DNA of 64,000 nucleotides, taken from Stutzerimonas kunmingensis. Its GTDB lineage: Bacteria; Pseudomonadota; Gammaproteobacteria; Pseudomonadales; Pseudomonadaceae. This document shows, piece after piece, positions 9,735 to 17,341 of the stretch. The stretch covers positions 1 through 64,000 of the forward strand of contig NZ_JACXXG010000019.1 of the NCBI RefSeq assembly GCF_014764705.1, in the 5' to 3' direction. Under the pieces are notes generated by a model that worked only from the letters and a program-made list of their open reading frames with translations, did no database searches and was not told the DNA's origin. A program made the translations under genes and the position numbers. Positions within the stretch are counted from its first letter, which is position 1, and every line of letters starts with the position of its first letter.

Positions 9735-9781
9735 GCCTGTAGCGACCGCCTCAACCTGTGGGCGGTCCGCCCATTACAGGC
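9735..9781 (+). promoter_or_regulatory. Two-part hairpin in front of folM
   Basis: An outer stem GCCTGT/ACAGGC (9735-9740 and 9776-9781) encloses an inner stem GACCGCC/GGCGGTC (9744-9750 and 9761-9767). It ends 11 bases before the folM start codon, covering the place where a Shine-Dalgarno sequence would be. No T-run follows, so a role in translation or mRNA stability is more likely than termination. Confidence 0.4.
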
Positions 9782-9792
9782 AGTGGATTTTC

Positions 9793-10497
9793 ATGCATCA
9801 GGCCCCGATTCTCATCACCGGAGCCAGCCAGCGGATCGGGCTGCATTGTGCCGAGCGACTGCTGGAAGACGGCTTCCCGGTCATCCTTACCTACCGCCGC
9901 GAACGCGACAGCATCGACCGGCTTCGCGCCCTTGGCGCACAGGCGCTGCAGGCGGACTTCAGCGATGAAACCGGCATCACCACCTTTATCAGCGCTCTCA
10001 AGCAGCAGACCGACTGCCTGCGGGCCATCGTGCACAACGCCTCCGAATGGCGCCCGGATACCCCCGGGCAGGAAGCCGAGGCGTTCCGCCAGCTGTTCCA
10101 GGTGCATATGCTCGCGCCCTACCTGATCAACCTGCACTGCGCCGAACTGCTGCGCCGCGGCGGGCCGGCGGACATCGTGCACATCGGCGACGACGTGACC
10201 CGCAAGGGCAGCAAGAAGCACATCGCCTATGCTGCGAGCAAAGCGGGCCTGGACAACCTGACACTATCGTTCGCCGCCAGCCTGGCGCCGGCGATCAAGG
10301 TCAATGGCATCGCCCCGGCGCTGATCCAGTTCAACCCGGACGACGACGCCGAATATCGCCGCAAGGCGCTGGCCAAATCCGCGCTGGGCATCGAACCCGG
10401 TGCCGAGGTGATCTACCAGAGCCTGCGCTACCTGTTCGACAACCCTTATGTCACCGGCACCACACTGACCGTGAACGGCGGCCGCCACCTGATCTGA
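9793..10497 (+). CDS. folM: Dihydromonapterin reductase FolM
   Basis: A 234-residue short-chain dehydrogenase/reductase. The nucleotide-binding motif is unusual, ILITGASQRIGLHC rather than the common TGxxxGIG, as in FolM and pteridine reductases; the active-site YAASKAGLDNL supplies Tyr and Lys. FolM reduces dihydromonapterin to tetrahydromonapterin, the cofactor of bacterial phenylalanine hydroxylase. It is followed 18 bases later by folX, which makes the upstream pterin, so the function is well supported by context. In P. aeruginosa a GTP cyclohydrolase gene sits between the two; here it does not. Confidence 0.9.
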   Translation: MHQAPILITGASQRIGLHCAERLLEDGFPVILTYRRERDSIDRLRALGAQALQADFSDETGITTFISALKQQTDCLRAIVHNASEWRPDTPGQEAEAFRQLFQVHMLAPYLINLHCAELLRRGGPADIVHIGDDVTRKGSKKHIAYAASKAGLDNLTLSFAASLAPAIKVNGIAPALIQFNPDDDAEYRRKALAKSALGIEPGAEVIYQSLRYLFDNPYVTGTTLTVNGGRHLI

Positions 10498-10515
10498 AGA
10501 CTGCAAGGAGTCCCC

Positions 10516-10890
10516 ATGCCCCGACTGGAACCCGCGATGGCCCGCATCCGCGTCAAGGACCTGCGGCTGCGCACCTACATCGGCATCAAGGAAGAGGAAA
10601 TTCTCAATCGCCAGGACGTGCTGATCAACCTGACAATGCTCTACCCCGCTGCGGAGGCGGTGCGCGAGAACGACATCGAACAGGCGCTGAACTACCGCAC
10701 CATCACCAAGGCGATCATCCAGCACGTCGAAGACAACCGCTTCGCCCTGCTCGAGCGGCTGACCCAGGAAATTCTCGACCTGGTCATGCGCTACCCGCAG
10801 GTGCGCTACGCCGAAGTGGAAGTCGACAAACCCCACGCGCTGCGCTTCGCCGAGTCCGTATCGATCACCCTGGCTGCGCATCGGGATTGA
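10516..10890 (+). CDS. folX: Dihydroneopterin triphosphate 2'-epimerase FolX
   Basis: A 124-residue protein of the FolB/FolX tunnelling fold. It carries [28 protein letters not shown] and [13 protein letters not shown], typical of FolX. It epimerises dihydroneopterin triphosphate to the monapterin form, the step before FolM. An AAGGAG lies 6 nt before the ATG. FolX rather than FolB is preferred because of the adjacent folM; the two families are similar in sequence. It probably shares a transcript with folM and the genes after it. Confidence 0.88.
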   Translation: MPRLEPAMARIRVKDLRLRTYIGIKEEEILNRQDVLINLTMLYPAAEAVRENDIEQALNYRTITKAIIQHVEDNRFALLERLTQEILDLVMRYPQVRYAEVEVDKPHALRFAESVSITLAAHRD

Positions 10891-10966
10891 CCCTGCGCAA
10901 GGCTGGCCGGCTCACTGACGCAAGGTTATGATCCGGCCGACCTCAGCCAACGCCGAGACCCACGAG

Positions 10967-11260
10967 ATGAACGATCAAGAACGCACCGAACTGGAAGCCG
11001 CAGCCTTCCGCCGCCTGGTCCAGCACCTGCGCACCCGTCCCGATGCCCAGAACATCGACCTGATGAACCTCGCCGGTTTCTGTCGCAACTGCCTGTCGAA
11101 ATGGTACAAGGCCGCCGCGGACGATCTGGACATCGAACTCAGCATCGACCAGGCCCGCGAAGAGGTGTACGGAATGCCGTACAGCGAGTGGAAAAAACGC
11201 TATCAGAAGGAAGCGTCTGCCGAGCAGCAGGCCGCTTTCGACAAGGCCCAGAAAGAATGA
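10967..11260 (+). CDS. DUF1244 family protein
   Basis: A 97-residue protein with the DUF1244 signature: RRLVQHLRTRPDAQNIDLMNLAGFCRNCLSKW and EEVYGMPYSEWKKRYQ, given here in parts as FRRLVQHL, GFCRNCLSKWY and GMPYSEWKKRYQ. The function of the family is unknown. The CRNC pair could bind a metal, but this is speculation. Its stop codon overlaps the start of the HopJ-family gene by four bases (ATGA), so both are in one operon. Confidence 0.85.
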   Translation: MNDQERTELEAAAFRRLVQHLRTRPDAQNIDLMNLAGFCRNCLSKWYKAAADDLDIELSIDQAREEVYGMPYSEWKKRYQKEASAEQQAAFDKAQKE

Positions 11261-11595
11261 ACGACCTGAAGGATTTCCGCGCCAGCCTGCGCAATCGCAA
11301 CCACGCATTCAGCGAAACGCTTGCCTTCATCGAGGGCGCTTACGACTACCAGCCGAGCCGCTTCGTCAACGGCACACTGGAGAACGCTGCCGGCGAGAAC
11401 GAAGGTTCCTGCAAGACGCTGGGCCTCGCATTGCTTGAAGACTTCACGACGGAAGAAGCGCTGCTTGCGTTCGGCGAGCACTATCAGGCGGTCCTGGCCG
11501 ACCCGAACGGCAGCGACCACCGCAACATTCGCGCGCTCATGGAAACCGGCCTGCCGGGCGTGCGTTTCGACACCCAACCGCTCAAGCGCAAGTAA
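11257..11595 (+). CDS. HopJ family protein
   Basis: A 112-residue protein of the HopJ (PF08888) family, recognised by FVNGTLENAAGENEGSCKTLGLALL, here in parts NGTLENAAGENEGSCKT and FGEHYQAVL. The family was named after a Pseudomonas syringae type III candidate, yet it is chromosomally widespread in bacteria without a type III system, so effector function should not be assumed. Translation is coupled to the DUF1244 gene through an ATGA overlap. Confidence 0.85.
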   Translation: MNDLKDFRASLRNRNHAFSETLAFIEGAYDYQPSRFVNGTLENAAGENEGSCKTLGLALLEDFTTEEALLAFGEHYQAVLADPNGSDHRNIRALMETGLPGVRFDTQPLKRK

Positions 11596-11616
11596 CGCGC
11601 ATCCTTTCGACGGATC

Positions 11617-11636
11617 GAGCCGGCTATGCCGGCTCA
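11617..11636 (+). terminator. Hairpin after the HopJ-family gene (weak terminator)
   Basis: GAGCCGGC and GCCGGCTC form an 8-bp stem with a short loop 21 bases after the stop codon. No T-run follows, so termination efficiency is doubtful. Confidence 0.4.
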
Positions 11637-11831
11637 ATGGGAATAAAAAGGGTCATCCCAAGCACTTGGGGAAGGCTGAAGGAGCGGATGACCCGAAAAC
11701 CGTTGAGCGCCACCTTAGCTATCCGCCGAGGCCTTGGATAATTCAGGTTCTGCATACAACCCATAGTCATCGACTATCCCGCTGCGCTACGCCCCTCTCG
11801 ACGAAACCCTGCCCTTTTTCAGGAGACGCCA

Positions 11832-12587
11832 ATGCCCGTATCCGCCCTCTCCGGCCCGCAATACCTTCGCGAAGGCCTGCGCCTGGTGCTCAGCCCAGGG
11901 CTGCGTCTGTTCGTGATCCTGCCGCTGACGGTGAACGTGCTGCTGTTCTTCGGCCTGATCTGGTTCGCGGTCGGCCAGTTCAGCGGCTGGGTCGACACCT
12001 TCATGCCCAACCTGCCCACCTGGCTCGCCTTTCTCGAATACATCCTCTGGCCCCTGTTCGTCGTGCTGGTGGTACTGATGGTGTTCTTCAGCTTCACCAT
12101 GCTGGCCAACATCATCGCCGCACCGTTCAACGGCTTTCTGGCGGAAAAGGTCGAGGTGGTGGTGCGCGGCGAAGATGCCGCGCCGCCTTTCAGCTGGGCC
12201 GAGCTGCTGGCCATGCTGCCCCGCACGATTGGCCGCGAGCTGCGCAAGCTGGGCTATTTCGCACCGCGCGCGCTGGCGTTGCTGGTGCTTTCATTCATCC
12301 CCGTGCTGAATCTTGTTGCCGCGCCTTTATGGCTGCTGTTCGGCGTGTGGATGATGGCAGTGCAATACATCGACTACCCGGCGGACAACAACAAGCTGAG
12401 CTGGGCGGACATGATGGCCTGGTTGCGCCAGCGACGCTGGCAGAGCCTGAGCTTTGGTGCGGTGACTTATGCGGCGTTGCTGGTGCCGGTCCTGAACCTG
12501 CTGATCATGCCGGCGGCCGTGGCGGGAGCGACGCTGTTCTGGGTAAGAGAAGGCGGGCCGAATCGGCAGCTGGACCGACCTGCGTAG
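11832..12587 (+). CDS. cysZ: Sulfate transporter CysZ
   Basis: A 251-residue inner-membrane protein of the EI24/CysZ family. Hydrophobic segments occur near residues 22-45, 65-95, 140-180 and 205-235. Family motifs are the N-terminal [20 protein letters not shown] and the [19 protein letters not shown] region. CysZ mediates sulfate uptake for cysteine synthesis. AGGAG stands 6 nt before the ATG. The upstream gap is 236 bases, so it probably has its own promoter. It is followed 28 bases later by a tRNA-Leu fragment. Confidence 0.9.
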   Translation: MPVSALSGPQYLREGLRLVLSPGLRLFVILPLTVNVLLFFGLIWFAVGQFSGWVDTFMPNLPTWLAFLEYILWPLFVVLVVLMVFFSFTMLANIIAAPFNGFLAEKVEVVVRGEDAAPPFSWAELLAMLPRTIGRELRKLGYFAPRALALLVLSFIPVLNLVAAPLWLLFGVWMMAVQYIDYPADNNKLSWADMMAWLRQRRWQSLSFGAVTYAALLVPVLNLLIMPAAVAGATLFWVREGGPNRQLDRPA

Positions 12588-12614
12588 ACGTCAGGCGTCG
12601 CACTCCGCGGTCGC

Positions 12615-12663
12615 GGTTCTAGCGCCGCAAAGTGTGAGAGTTCGAGTCTCTCCGTCCGCACCA
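12615..12663 (+). tRNA. 3' fragment of a tRNA-Leu gene (att-like remnant)
   Basis: The stretch holds a complete T-arm (GAGAG stem 12636-12640, loop TTCGAGT, CTCTC 12648-12652), the acceptor 3' strand CGTCCGC, discriminator A and encoded CCA (12661-12663). Upstream, GGTTCTAGCGCCGCAAAGTG resembles the anticodon 3' arm and variable arm of Pseudomonas tRNA-Leu genes. The expected 5' half (acceptor GCGGACG, D-arm, anticodon) is absent, so no functional tRNA can be made. Such 3' ends are what site-specific integration into tRNA genes leaves behind. Confidence 0.8.
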
Positions 12664-12723
12664 CGTCACATGCTGACAGCTCAGCGTGAAGGCCTGGCGA
12701 GATCGGATGCTGCCGGGTAAGGG

Positions 12724-12754
12724 GAAATCGGCAGCCAGATCACCCTGGCTGCCG
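12724..12754 (-). terminator. Hairpin downstream of the ene-reductase gene
   Basis: Read on the minus strand, GGCAGCCAG pairs with CTGGCTGCC around a 5-6 nt loop, 8 bases after the ene-reductase stop. It is followed by GATTTCCCC, a poor T-run, so it is a moderate terminator. Confidence 0.6.
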
Positions 12755-12761
12755 CCCTCAC

Positions 12762-13871
12762 TCACGCCAGCGTCTTCAACGCCTCACGACTGAACGGCAG
12801 AATCTCTTCCATCCGCCCTTCACGCACCTTAACCGCCCAATCCGGATCGCAGATCAGCGCACGCCCCACCGCCACCAGATCGAACTCCTGCTTGTTCAGA
12901 CGCTCCAGCAATCCCTCGATGTTGGCCGGCTGCGCCACCTTGTCGGTCTTGACCATGAACTGCAGGAATTCGCCATCCAAGCCGACACTGCCGACGGTGA
13001 TGGTCGGCTTGCCGGTCAGTTGGCGGGTCCAACCGGCCAGATTGAGATCGGAGCCTTCGAACTCCGGTTCCCAGAAACGGCGCGTCGAGCAATGGAAGAT
13101 GTCCACGCCGGCCGCCGACAGCGGGGCCAGGAAGTCGCCGAGCTCTTCGGGCGACTGCACCAGGCGCGCCGTGTAGTCCTGCTGCTTCCACTGCGAGAAG
13201 CGGAAGATGATCGGGAAATCAGGGCCGACCGCTGCACGTACGGCCTGCACCAGCTCGATGGCGAAGCGCGAGCGGTTGGCCAGGCTGCCGCCGTACTCAT
13301 CGGTGCGCTGATTGCTGCCTTCCCAGAAGAACTGGTCAATGAGGTAGCCGTGGGCACCGTGGATTTCCACGCCGTCCATGCCTATCGCCTGAGCATCGCG
13401 GGCAGCCTGAGCGAATGCTTCGATCACATCCTGGATGTCTTGCTTGGTCATGCCATGAACGACGACCTGGCCGTCCTTCTGCTTCTCCATCGGGCCGTAA
13501 CCGACGACCTCCGGCTCCGGCTCGGTGCCCTTGCGGCGCACGTTACCGACGTGCCAGAGCTGCGGGACGATCTTGCCGCCAGCGGTGTGCACCGCATCGA
13601 CCACAGCCTTCCAGCCAGCCAGCGCATCTTCACCGTAGAAACGCGGCACATGGGGATAACCGTTCGCCGCGGCGTGACCGACCGTGGTGCCCTCGGTGAT
13701 GATCAGCCCGACCCCGGAGGCGGCACGACGGCGGTAGTACTCGACCACATCGGCAGTGGGTACGCCGTTAGGCGAGAACGAACGGGTCATCGGCGCCATG
13801 ACCACACGGGTCGGCAAACGGAGAGCACCCAACTCAAAGGGCTGAAACAAGGCTTGTACGCTGGCGGTCAT
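12762..13871 (-). CDS. Old yellow enzyme family ene-reductase
   Basis: A 369-residue FMN-dependent NADH:flavin oxidoreductase of the old yellow enzyme family, the type that reduces activated C=C bonds, quinones or nitro compounds. Seen are the N-terminal barrel strand TRVVMAPMTRS, a GVEIHGAHGYLIDQFF block with the substrate-binding His pair region, and SNQRTDEYGGS. It is the second gene after a TetR-type regulator whose stop overlaps its start by four bases. This matches the nemR-nemA arrangement of electrophile-sensing operons, although the regulator need not be NemR itself. The P. aeruginosa counterpart appears to be PA0840. Confidence 0.92.
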   Translation of the reverse strand: MTASVQALFQPFELGALRLPTRVVMAPMTRSFSPNGVPTADVVEYYRRRAASGVGLIITEGTTVGHAAANGYPHVPRFYGEDALAGWKAVVDAVHTAGGKIVPQLWHVGNVRRKGTEPEPEVVGYGPMEKQKDGQVVVHGMTKQDIQDVIEAFAQAARDAQAIGMDGVEIHGAHGYLIDQFFWEGSNQRTDEYGGSLANRSRFAIELVQAVRAAVGPDFPIIFRFSQWKQQDYTARLVQSPEELGDFLAPLSAAGVDIFHCSTRRFWEPEFEGSDLNLAGWTRQLTGKPTITVGSVGLDGEFLQFMVKTDKVAQPANIEGLLERLNKQEFDLVAVGRALICDPDWAVKVREGRMEEILPFSREALKTLA

Positions 13872-14527
13872 CGATCGACTCCTGTGGCATTGGTCAAGGC
13901 AGCCGGGCGCTCATGCCCCGGCGAAGTTATTGCAGCCGGCGCCAACAGGCGTTCGAGCTGCTGGAAAAACACCTGCAAAGGCGCAACGCTGCCGCTCACT
14001 TTCATGCGCAGCAGCGCACCTTCCCAGGCGTTGCTTATGAATTCCGCCTGCACTGCACAATCGCAATCGGCCGCGATCTCTCCAGCGACACGCGCCTGTT
14101 CGAGGCAGGCCGTAAGCAACTCGACCGATTGCGTCAGTATCGCGCTGAGCCGTTTGGCGATGGCCGGGCACAGCTCAGCCATCTCGAAGCTCAAGCTGCC
14201 GATGAAGCAGTGATATTCGGGCTTTTCCTGGCGGGCGAAGTGCGCAACGAGATCGGCGTAGTAGTCGAGGATGCGCTGCCGGGGCGAGACTGCTGAGTTA
14301 CTCAGCGCCGCCTGATAGCGCTCCAGCCGGGGCGCATAGATATAGTCCAGCGCCTGCAGGGCGAAGTCTTCCTTGCTGGCGAAGTAGTGATAGAACGAGC
14401 CCTTGGGAATACCGGCCGCCTGGACGATTTCCTGGACACCGGTGCCGTGATAGCCGCGGCGGGTCATCACCCGGGCCCCCTTGGACAGGATCAGGTCGCG
14501 CTTGTCGTTGCGTGCTGGATTGGTCAT
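13868..14527 (-). CDS. TetR family transcriptional regulator
   Basis: A 219-residue regulator. The N-terminal helix-turn-helix is typical of TetR proteins: GARVMTRRGYHGTGVQEIVQAAGIPKGSFYHYFASKEDF, here in parts RRGYHGTGV, AAGIPKGSFYHYF and SKEDFAL. The C-terminal ligand domain contains several cysteines (C132-region YHCFIGSL and later LLTACLE and ADCDCAVQ) that could sense electrophiles as NemR does. The ATG at 14527 gives the usual short N-terminal tail. It is translationally coupled to the ene-reductase gene (ATGA overlap), so it likely autoregulates the pair. Confidence 0.9.
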   Translation of the reverse strand: MTNPARNDKRDLILSKGARVMTRRGYHGTGVQEIVQAAGIPKGSFYHYFASKEDFALQALDYIYAPRLERYQAALSNSAVSPRQRILDYYADLVAHFARQEKPEYHCFIGSLSFEMAELCPAIAKRLSAILTQSVELLTACLEQARVAGEIAADCDCAVQAEFISNAWEGALLRMKVSGSVAPLQVFFQQLERLLAPAAITSPGHERPAALTNATGVDR

Positions 14528-14538
14528 GCAGCGAGAAT

Positions 14539-14550
14539 ATGACCGGTCGT
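14539..14550. promoter_or_regulatory. Candidate TetR-family operator
   Basis: A palindromic GACCGGTC core (14541-14548) lies 14 bases before the regulator's start codon. Operators of the NemR type contain the same GACC/GGTC half-sites. Position and symmetry suggest autoregulation; the flanks are imperfect. Confidence 0.5.
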
Positions 14551-14668
14551 CTCGCCGGCACAGCATCATCCATGACACTTATTCAGCGGCAACCATGGCA
14601 AGCATGGCCGGCATATCCAGTACTCAAGATAGAGAACGCGACCGCGCGTACGGTCGCAGAACTGCAGA

Positions 14669-15151
14669 TCAGGCCAGAGCGGTTTCGATCGCCTGGATCA
14701 GGGCGGGGTCGTCGGGCGTGGTGCGCGGTGAGAAACGGGCCAGCACACGGCCGTCCTTGCCCACCAGGAACTTCTCGAAGTTCCAGGTGATGTCCCCCGG
14801 AAAATCGGCACCTTCGCCAGCCAGCAAACGATACAGCGGATGGCGCTGCGGACCGTTCACCTCAAGCTTGCCGCTCAGAGGAAAGCTCACACCATAGTTG
14901 AGTGTGCAGAACGAGCGGATTTCCTCATCGCTGCCCGGCTCCTGCGCAGCGAACTGATTGCATGGCACGCCCAGCACGCTGAAGCCGCGGGCAGCGTATT
15001 GCTGCTGCAGCCGCTCCAGGCCGGCGTACTGCGGGGTCAGCCCGCACTGCGAAGCGACGTTGACCACCAGCGTGATCCGATCGCCGAACTGCGCCAACGG
15101 CAGCTCCTCGCTGCCCAGGCCTGGCAACACCAATTGGTGGAATGCGCTCAT
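14669..15151 (-). CDS. Glutathione peroxidase (cysteine type)
   Basis: A 160-residue thiol peroxidase of the glutathione peroxidase family. The active-site block NVASQCGLTPQYAGLE carries cysteine where animal enzymes have selenocysteine, and the partner motifs PCNQFAAQEPG and WNFEKFLVG supply Gln and Trp/Asn of the catalytic tetrad. Bacterial members usually use thioredoxin to reduce lipid or hydrogen peroxides. The ATG at 15151 has AGGAG 7 nt upstream. It follows the slyD terminator, so its promoter must lie in the short space or expression depends on read-through. Confidence 0.92.
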   Translation of the reverse strand: MSAFHQLVLPGLGSEELPLAQFGDRITLVVNVASQCGLTPQYAGLERLQQQYAARGFSVLGVPCNQFAAQEPGSDEEIRSFCTLNYGVSFPLSGKLEVNGPQRHPLYRLLAGEGADFPGDITWNFEKFLVGKDGRVLARFSPRTTPDDPALIQAIETALA

Positions 15152-15166
15152 CTCATCTCTCCTAAC

Positions 15167-15200
15167 GAAAAAACGCCCCGGCAACGACCGGAGCGCTCTT
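15167..15200 (-). terminator. Intrinsic terminator after slyD
   Basis: On the minus strand a stem made of GCGCTCCGG and CCGGGGCG is followed by TTTTTT. It lies between the slyD stop and the glutathione peroxidase start. Confidence 0.85.
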
Positions 15201-15265
15201 CTTTTCGATCCGCACGACAGCGGTTCCTGCCGCCGTGCCTGCGGACGCCTATGCGGCGACCAGGA

Positions 15266-15751
15266 TCAGTGGTGGTGACCACCTTCGCCGTGGACGTGGC
15301 CGTGGGCAACTTCTTCTTCGCTGGCGTCACGCACGCTGACGACCTTGACGTCGAAGTTCAGGCGCTGGCCGGCCAGCGGGTGGTTGCCGTCGACGATCAC
15401 GTCGTCGCCTTCCACGTCACGAATCGTGACGATCTGCATGCCGCCGTCCGGACCGGAAGCGTGGAACTGCATGCCCACTTCCAGCTCGTCGACGCCTTCG
15501 AACATGGCGCGATTGAGGGTAGCGACCAGCTCCGCGCTGTACTCGCCGTAAGCGTCCTGCGGCTCAATGGCGACCTGGATCTGGTCACCGCCCTGCTTGC
15601 CCTCGAGGGCCTTTTCCAGGCCCGGAATGATGTTGCCTGCGCCGTGCAGGTAGACCAGCGGCGCGCCGCCGGCCGAGCTGTCGATCACCTCACCGGCGTC
15701 GTTGGTGAGTGTGTAGTCGATGGAGACAGCCTTGTTAGCGGCAATCAGCAT
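15266..15751 (-). CDS. slyD: FKBP-type peptidyl-prolyl isomerase SlyD
   Basis: A 161-residue peptidyl-prolyl cis-trans isomerase and chaperone. The FKBP core (DYTLTNDAGEVIDSS, GNIIPGLEKALEGK) is interrupted by the insert-in-flap domain (QDAYGEYSAELVATLNRAMF to VIVDGNHPLAGQRL). The tail ends in a short His-rich run (HGHVHGEGGHHH), shorter than the metal-binding tail of E. coli SlyD, so nickel delivery may be weaker. The ATG at 15751 follows AAGG by 9 nt. It is divergent from ackA. Confidence 0.92.
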   Translation of the reverse strand: MLIAANKAVSIDYTLTNDAGEVIDSSAGGAPLVYLHGAGNIIPGLEKALEGKQGGDQIQVAIEPQDAYGEYSAELVATLNRAMFEGVDELEVGMQFHASGPDGGMQIVTIRDVEGDDVIVDGNHPLAGQRLNFDVKVVSVRDASEEEVAHGHVHGEGGHHH

Positions 15752-15989
15752 GGGGCAGAACCTTTGCTTTAGAGAATGGATGTCGAAGTTTAACCATCCA
15801 CCGCGCCGATTGCGAACCGACCTTGGATGAACGGGCCAATGCCGTTCGTCGCCCTCGCCCCGCATGTAGTGCCATTGAACATGGGACTACAACCTTTGGA
15901 TGGCATCGCTTTCATGGCCGATGTGCAAGAATCGGCGGAAAGTATCTTTGGCACCCATATCAATAACATTAGAGAACCAAGGAGCACCG

Positions 15990-17177
15990 ATGTCGGCTCG
16001 TAACATCCTGGTGATTAACTGTGGCAGCTCGTCGATCAAGTTCGCCTTGGTCAACGAAGCGCAAGCGACCTTCCCGCTACAAGGCCTGGCCGAATGCATC
16101 GGCAGCCCGGAAGCCGTCATCCACTTCGAGAGCGCAGCCGGCAAGGAAAGCGTCAAGGTGCCGAATGCCGATCATCAGGCTGCTCTGGCCCAGATCCTGC
16201 CGCGCGTGGAAGACGCCGCTGGCGGCCATCTGGATGGCATCGGCCACCGCGTGGTACACGGCGGCGAAAAGTTCTTTGCCTCCTCGCTGCTCACCGATGA
16301 AACCCTGGCCGGCATCGAAGCCAACATTCAGCTGGCGCCGCTGCACAACCCAGCCAACTTGAGCGGCATCCATGCTGCCATCAACCTCTTCCCCGAGCTG
16401 CCGCAGGTTGGCGTGTTCGACACCGCTTTCCACCAGACCATGCCCGAGCACGCTTACCGCTATGCCGTGCCGGATGTGCTGTACAAGGATCATGGTGTAC
16501 GCCGCTACGGCTTCCATGGCACCAGCCACCGCTACGTCAGCAAGCGCGCCGCCGAACTGGCCGGCGTACCGGTCGAGAACAGCAGCTGGCTGGTCGCTCA
16601 CCTGGGCAACGGCTGCTCCACCTGCGCGGTAGTCAACGGTGAAAGCCGCGACACCAGCATGGGCCTGACGCCGCTCGAAGGCCTGGTGATGGGCACCCGC
16701 AGCGGTGACGTCGATCCGAGCCTGCACAACTTCCTGAGCAAGACGCTGGGCTGGGACCTGGCCAAGATCGACAACATGCTCAACAAGGAAAGCGGCCTGA
16801 AGGGCCTCTCCGGCCTGTCCAACGACATGCGCACCCTGGCCGATGCCCGCAACGCCGGTCATCCGGGTGCGGTACTGGCCTTCGAAGTGTTCTGCTACCG
16901 CCTGGCCAAGTCGCTGGCCGCCATGTCCTGCGCCCTGCCGCAGCTGGACGGCCTGGTGTTCACCGGTGGTATCGGCGAGAACTCCTCGGCAGTGCGCGAG
17001 CGGACACTGGAACACCTCAAGCTGTTCGGCTTCAAGCTCGACGCCGAAGCCAACGCCCGCTGCACCCGCGGCGTTGCCGGCGAAATCCAGGCTGAAGGCA
17101 GCCCGCGCGTCATGGTCGTCCCGACCAACGAGGAGCGCCAGATTGCCCTCGATACGCTGGCCATGCTGGACGCCTGA
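15990..17177 (+). CDS. ackA: Acetate kinase AckA
   Basis: A 395-residue acetate kinase of normal length that interconverts acetyl phosphate plus ADP and acetate plus ATP. The N-terminal signature [13 protein letters not shown], the second signature [10 protein letters not shown] and the nucleotide-binding [15 protein letters not shown] are all present. AAGGAG stands 6 nt before the ATG. A terminator at 17204-17233 and a 164-base gap separate it from pta, so pta may have an additional promoter. The pair serves acetate overflow, pyruvate fermentation and survival without oxygen in pseudomonads. Confidence 0.96.
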   Translation: MSARNILVINCGSSSIKFALVNEAQATFPLQGLAECIGSPEAVIHFESAAGKESVKVPNADHQAALAQILPRVEDAAGGHLDGIGHRVVHGGEKFFASSLLTDETLAGIEANIQLAPLHNPANLSGIHAAINLFPELPQVGVFDTAFHQTMPEHAYRYAVPDVLYKDHGVRRYGFHGTSHRYVSKRAAELAGVPVENSSWLVAHLGNGCSTCAVVNGESRDTSMGLTPLEGLVMGTRSGDVDPSLHNFLSKTLGWDLAKIDNMLNKESGLKGLSGLSNDMRTLADARNAGHPGAVLAFEVFCYRLAKSLAAMSCALPQLDGLVFTGGIGENSSAVRERTLEHLKLFGFKLDAEANARCTRGVAGEIQAEGSPRVMVVPTNEERQIALDTLAMLDA

Positions 17178-17203
17178 GCGCAGTAGGCATGCAGCGATTC
17201 CGA

Positions 17204-17233
17204 GACCCGACAGCCCCTGGCGGTCGGGTCTTT
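17204..17233 (+). terminator. Intrinsic terminator between ackA and pta
   Basis: GACCCGAC (17204-17211) pairs with GTCGGGTC (17223-17230) and is followed by TTT. The short T-run suggests partial termination, leaving some read-through into pta. Confidence 0.65.
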
Positions 17234-17341
17234 GCACATCAGCGCCGCGGCAATCCGGCAGTTTCCGTCCCGAGGCAACTGCCCTAGCCTTGCCGGCGCC
17301 CAGCACCGTTACCCCGAGCACCCTGCCCTCAAGGAGATGCC

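Noticed and set aside
11257-11595. HopJ gene as evidence for a type III secretion effector
   Set aside because: The family is common in non-pathogens without type III systems, the gene is operonic with DUF1244, and no secretion genes or hrp-box promoter are present.
12601-12663. Complete tRNA-Leu gene
   Set aside because: No acceptor 5' strand, D-arm or anticodon stem can be found upstream; only the 3' end matches.
14669-15151. Selenoprotein glutathione peroxidase
   Set aside because: The active-site codon encodes cysteine (SQCGL) and there is no in-frame UGA.
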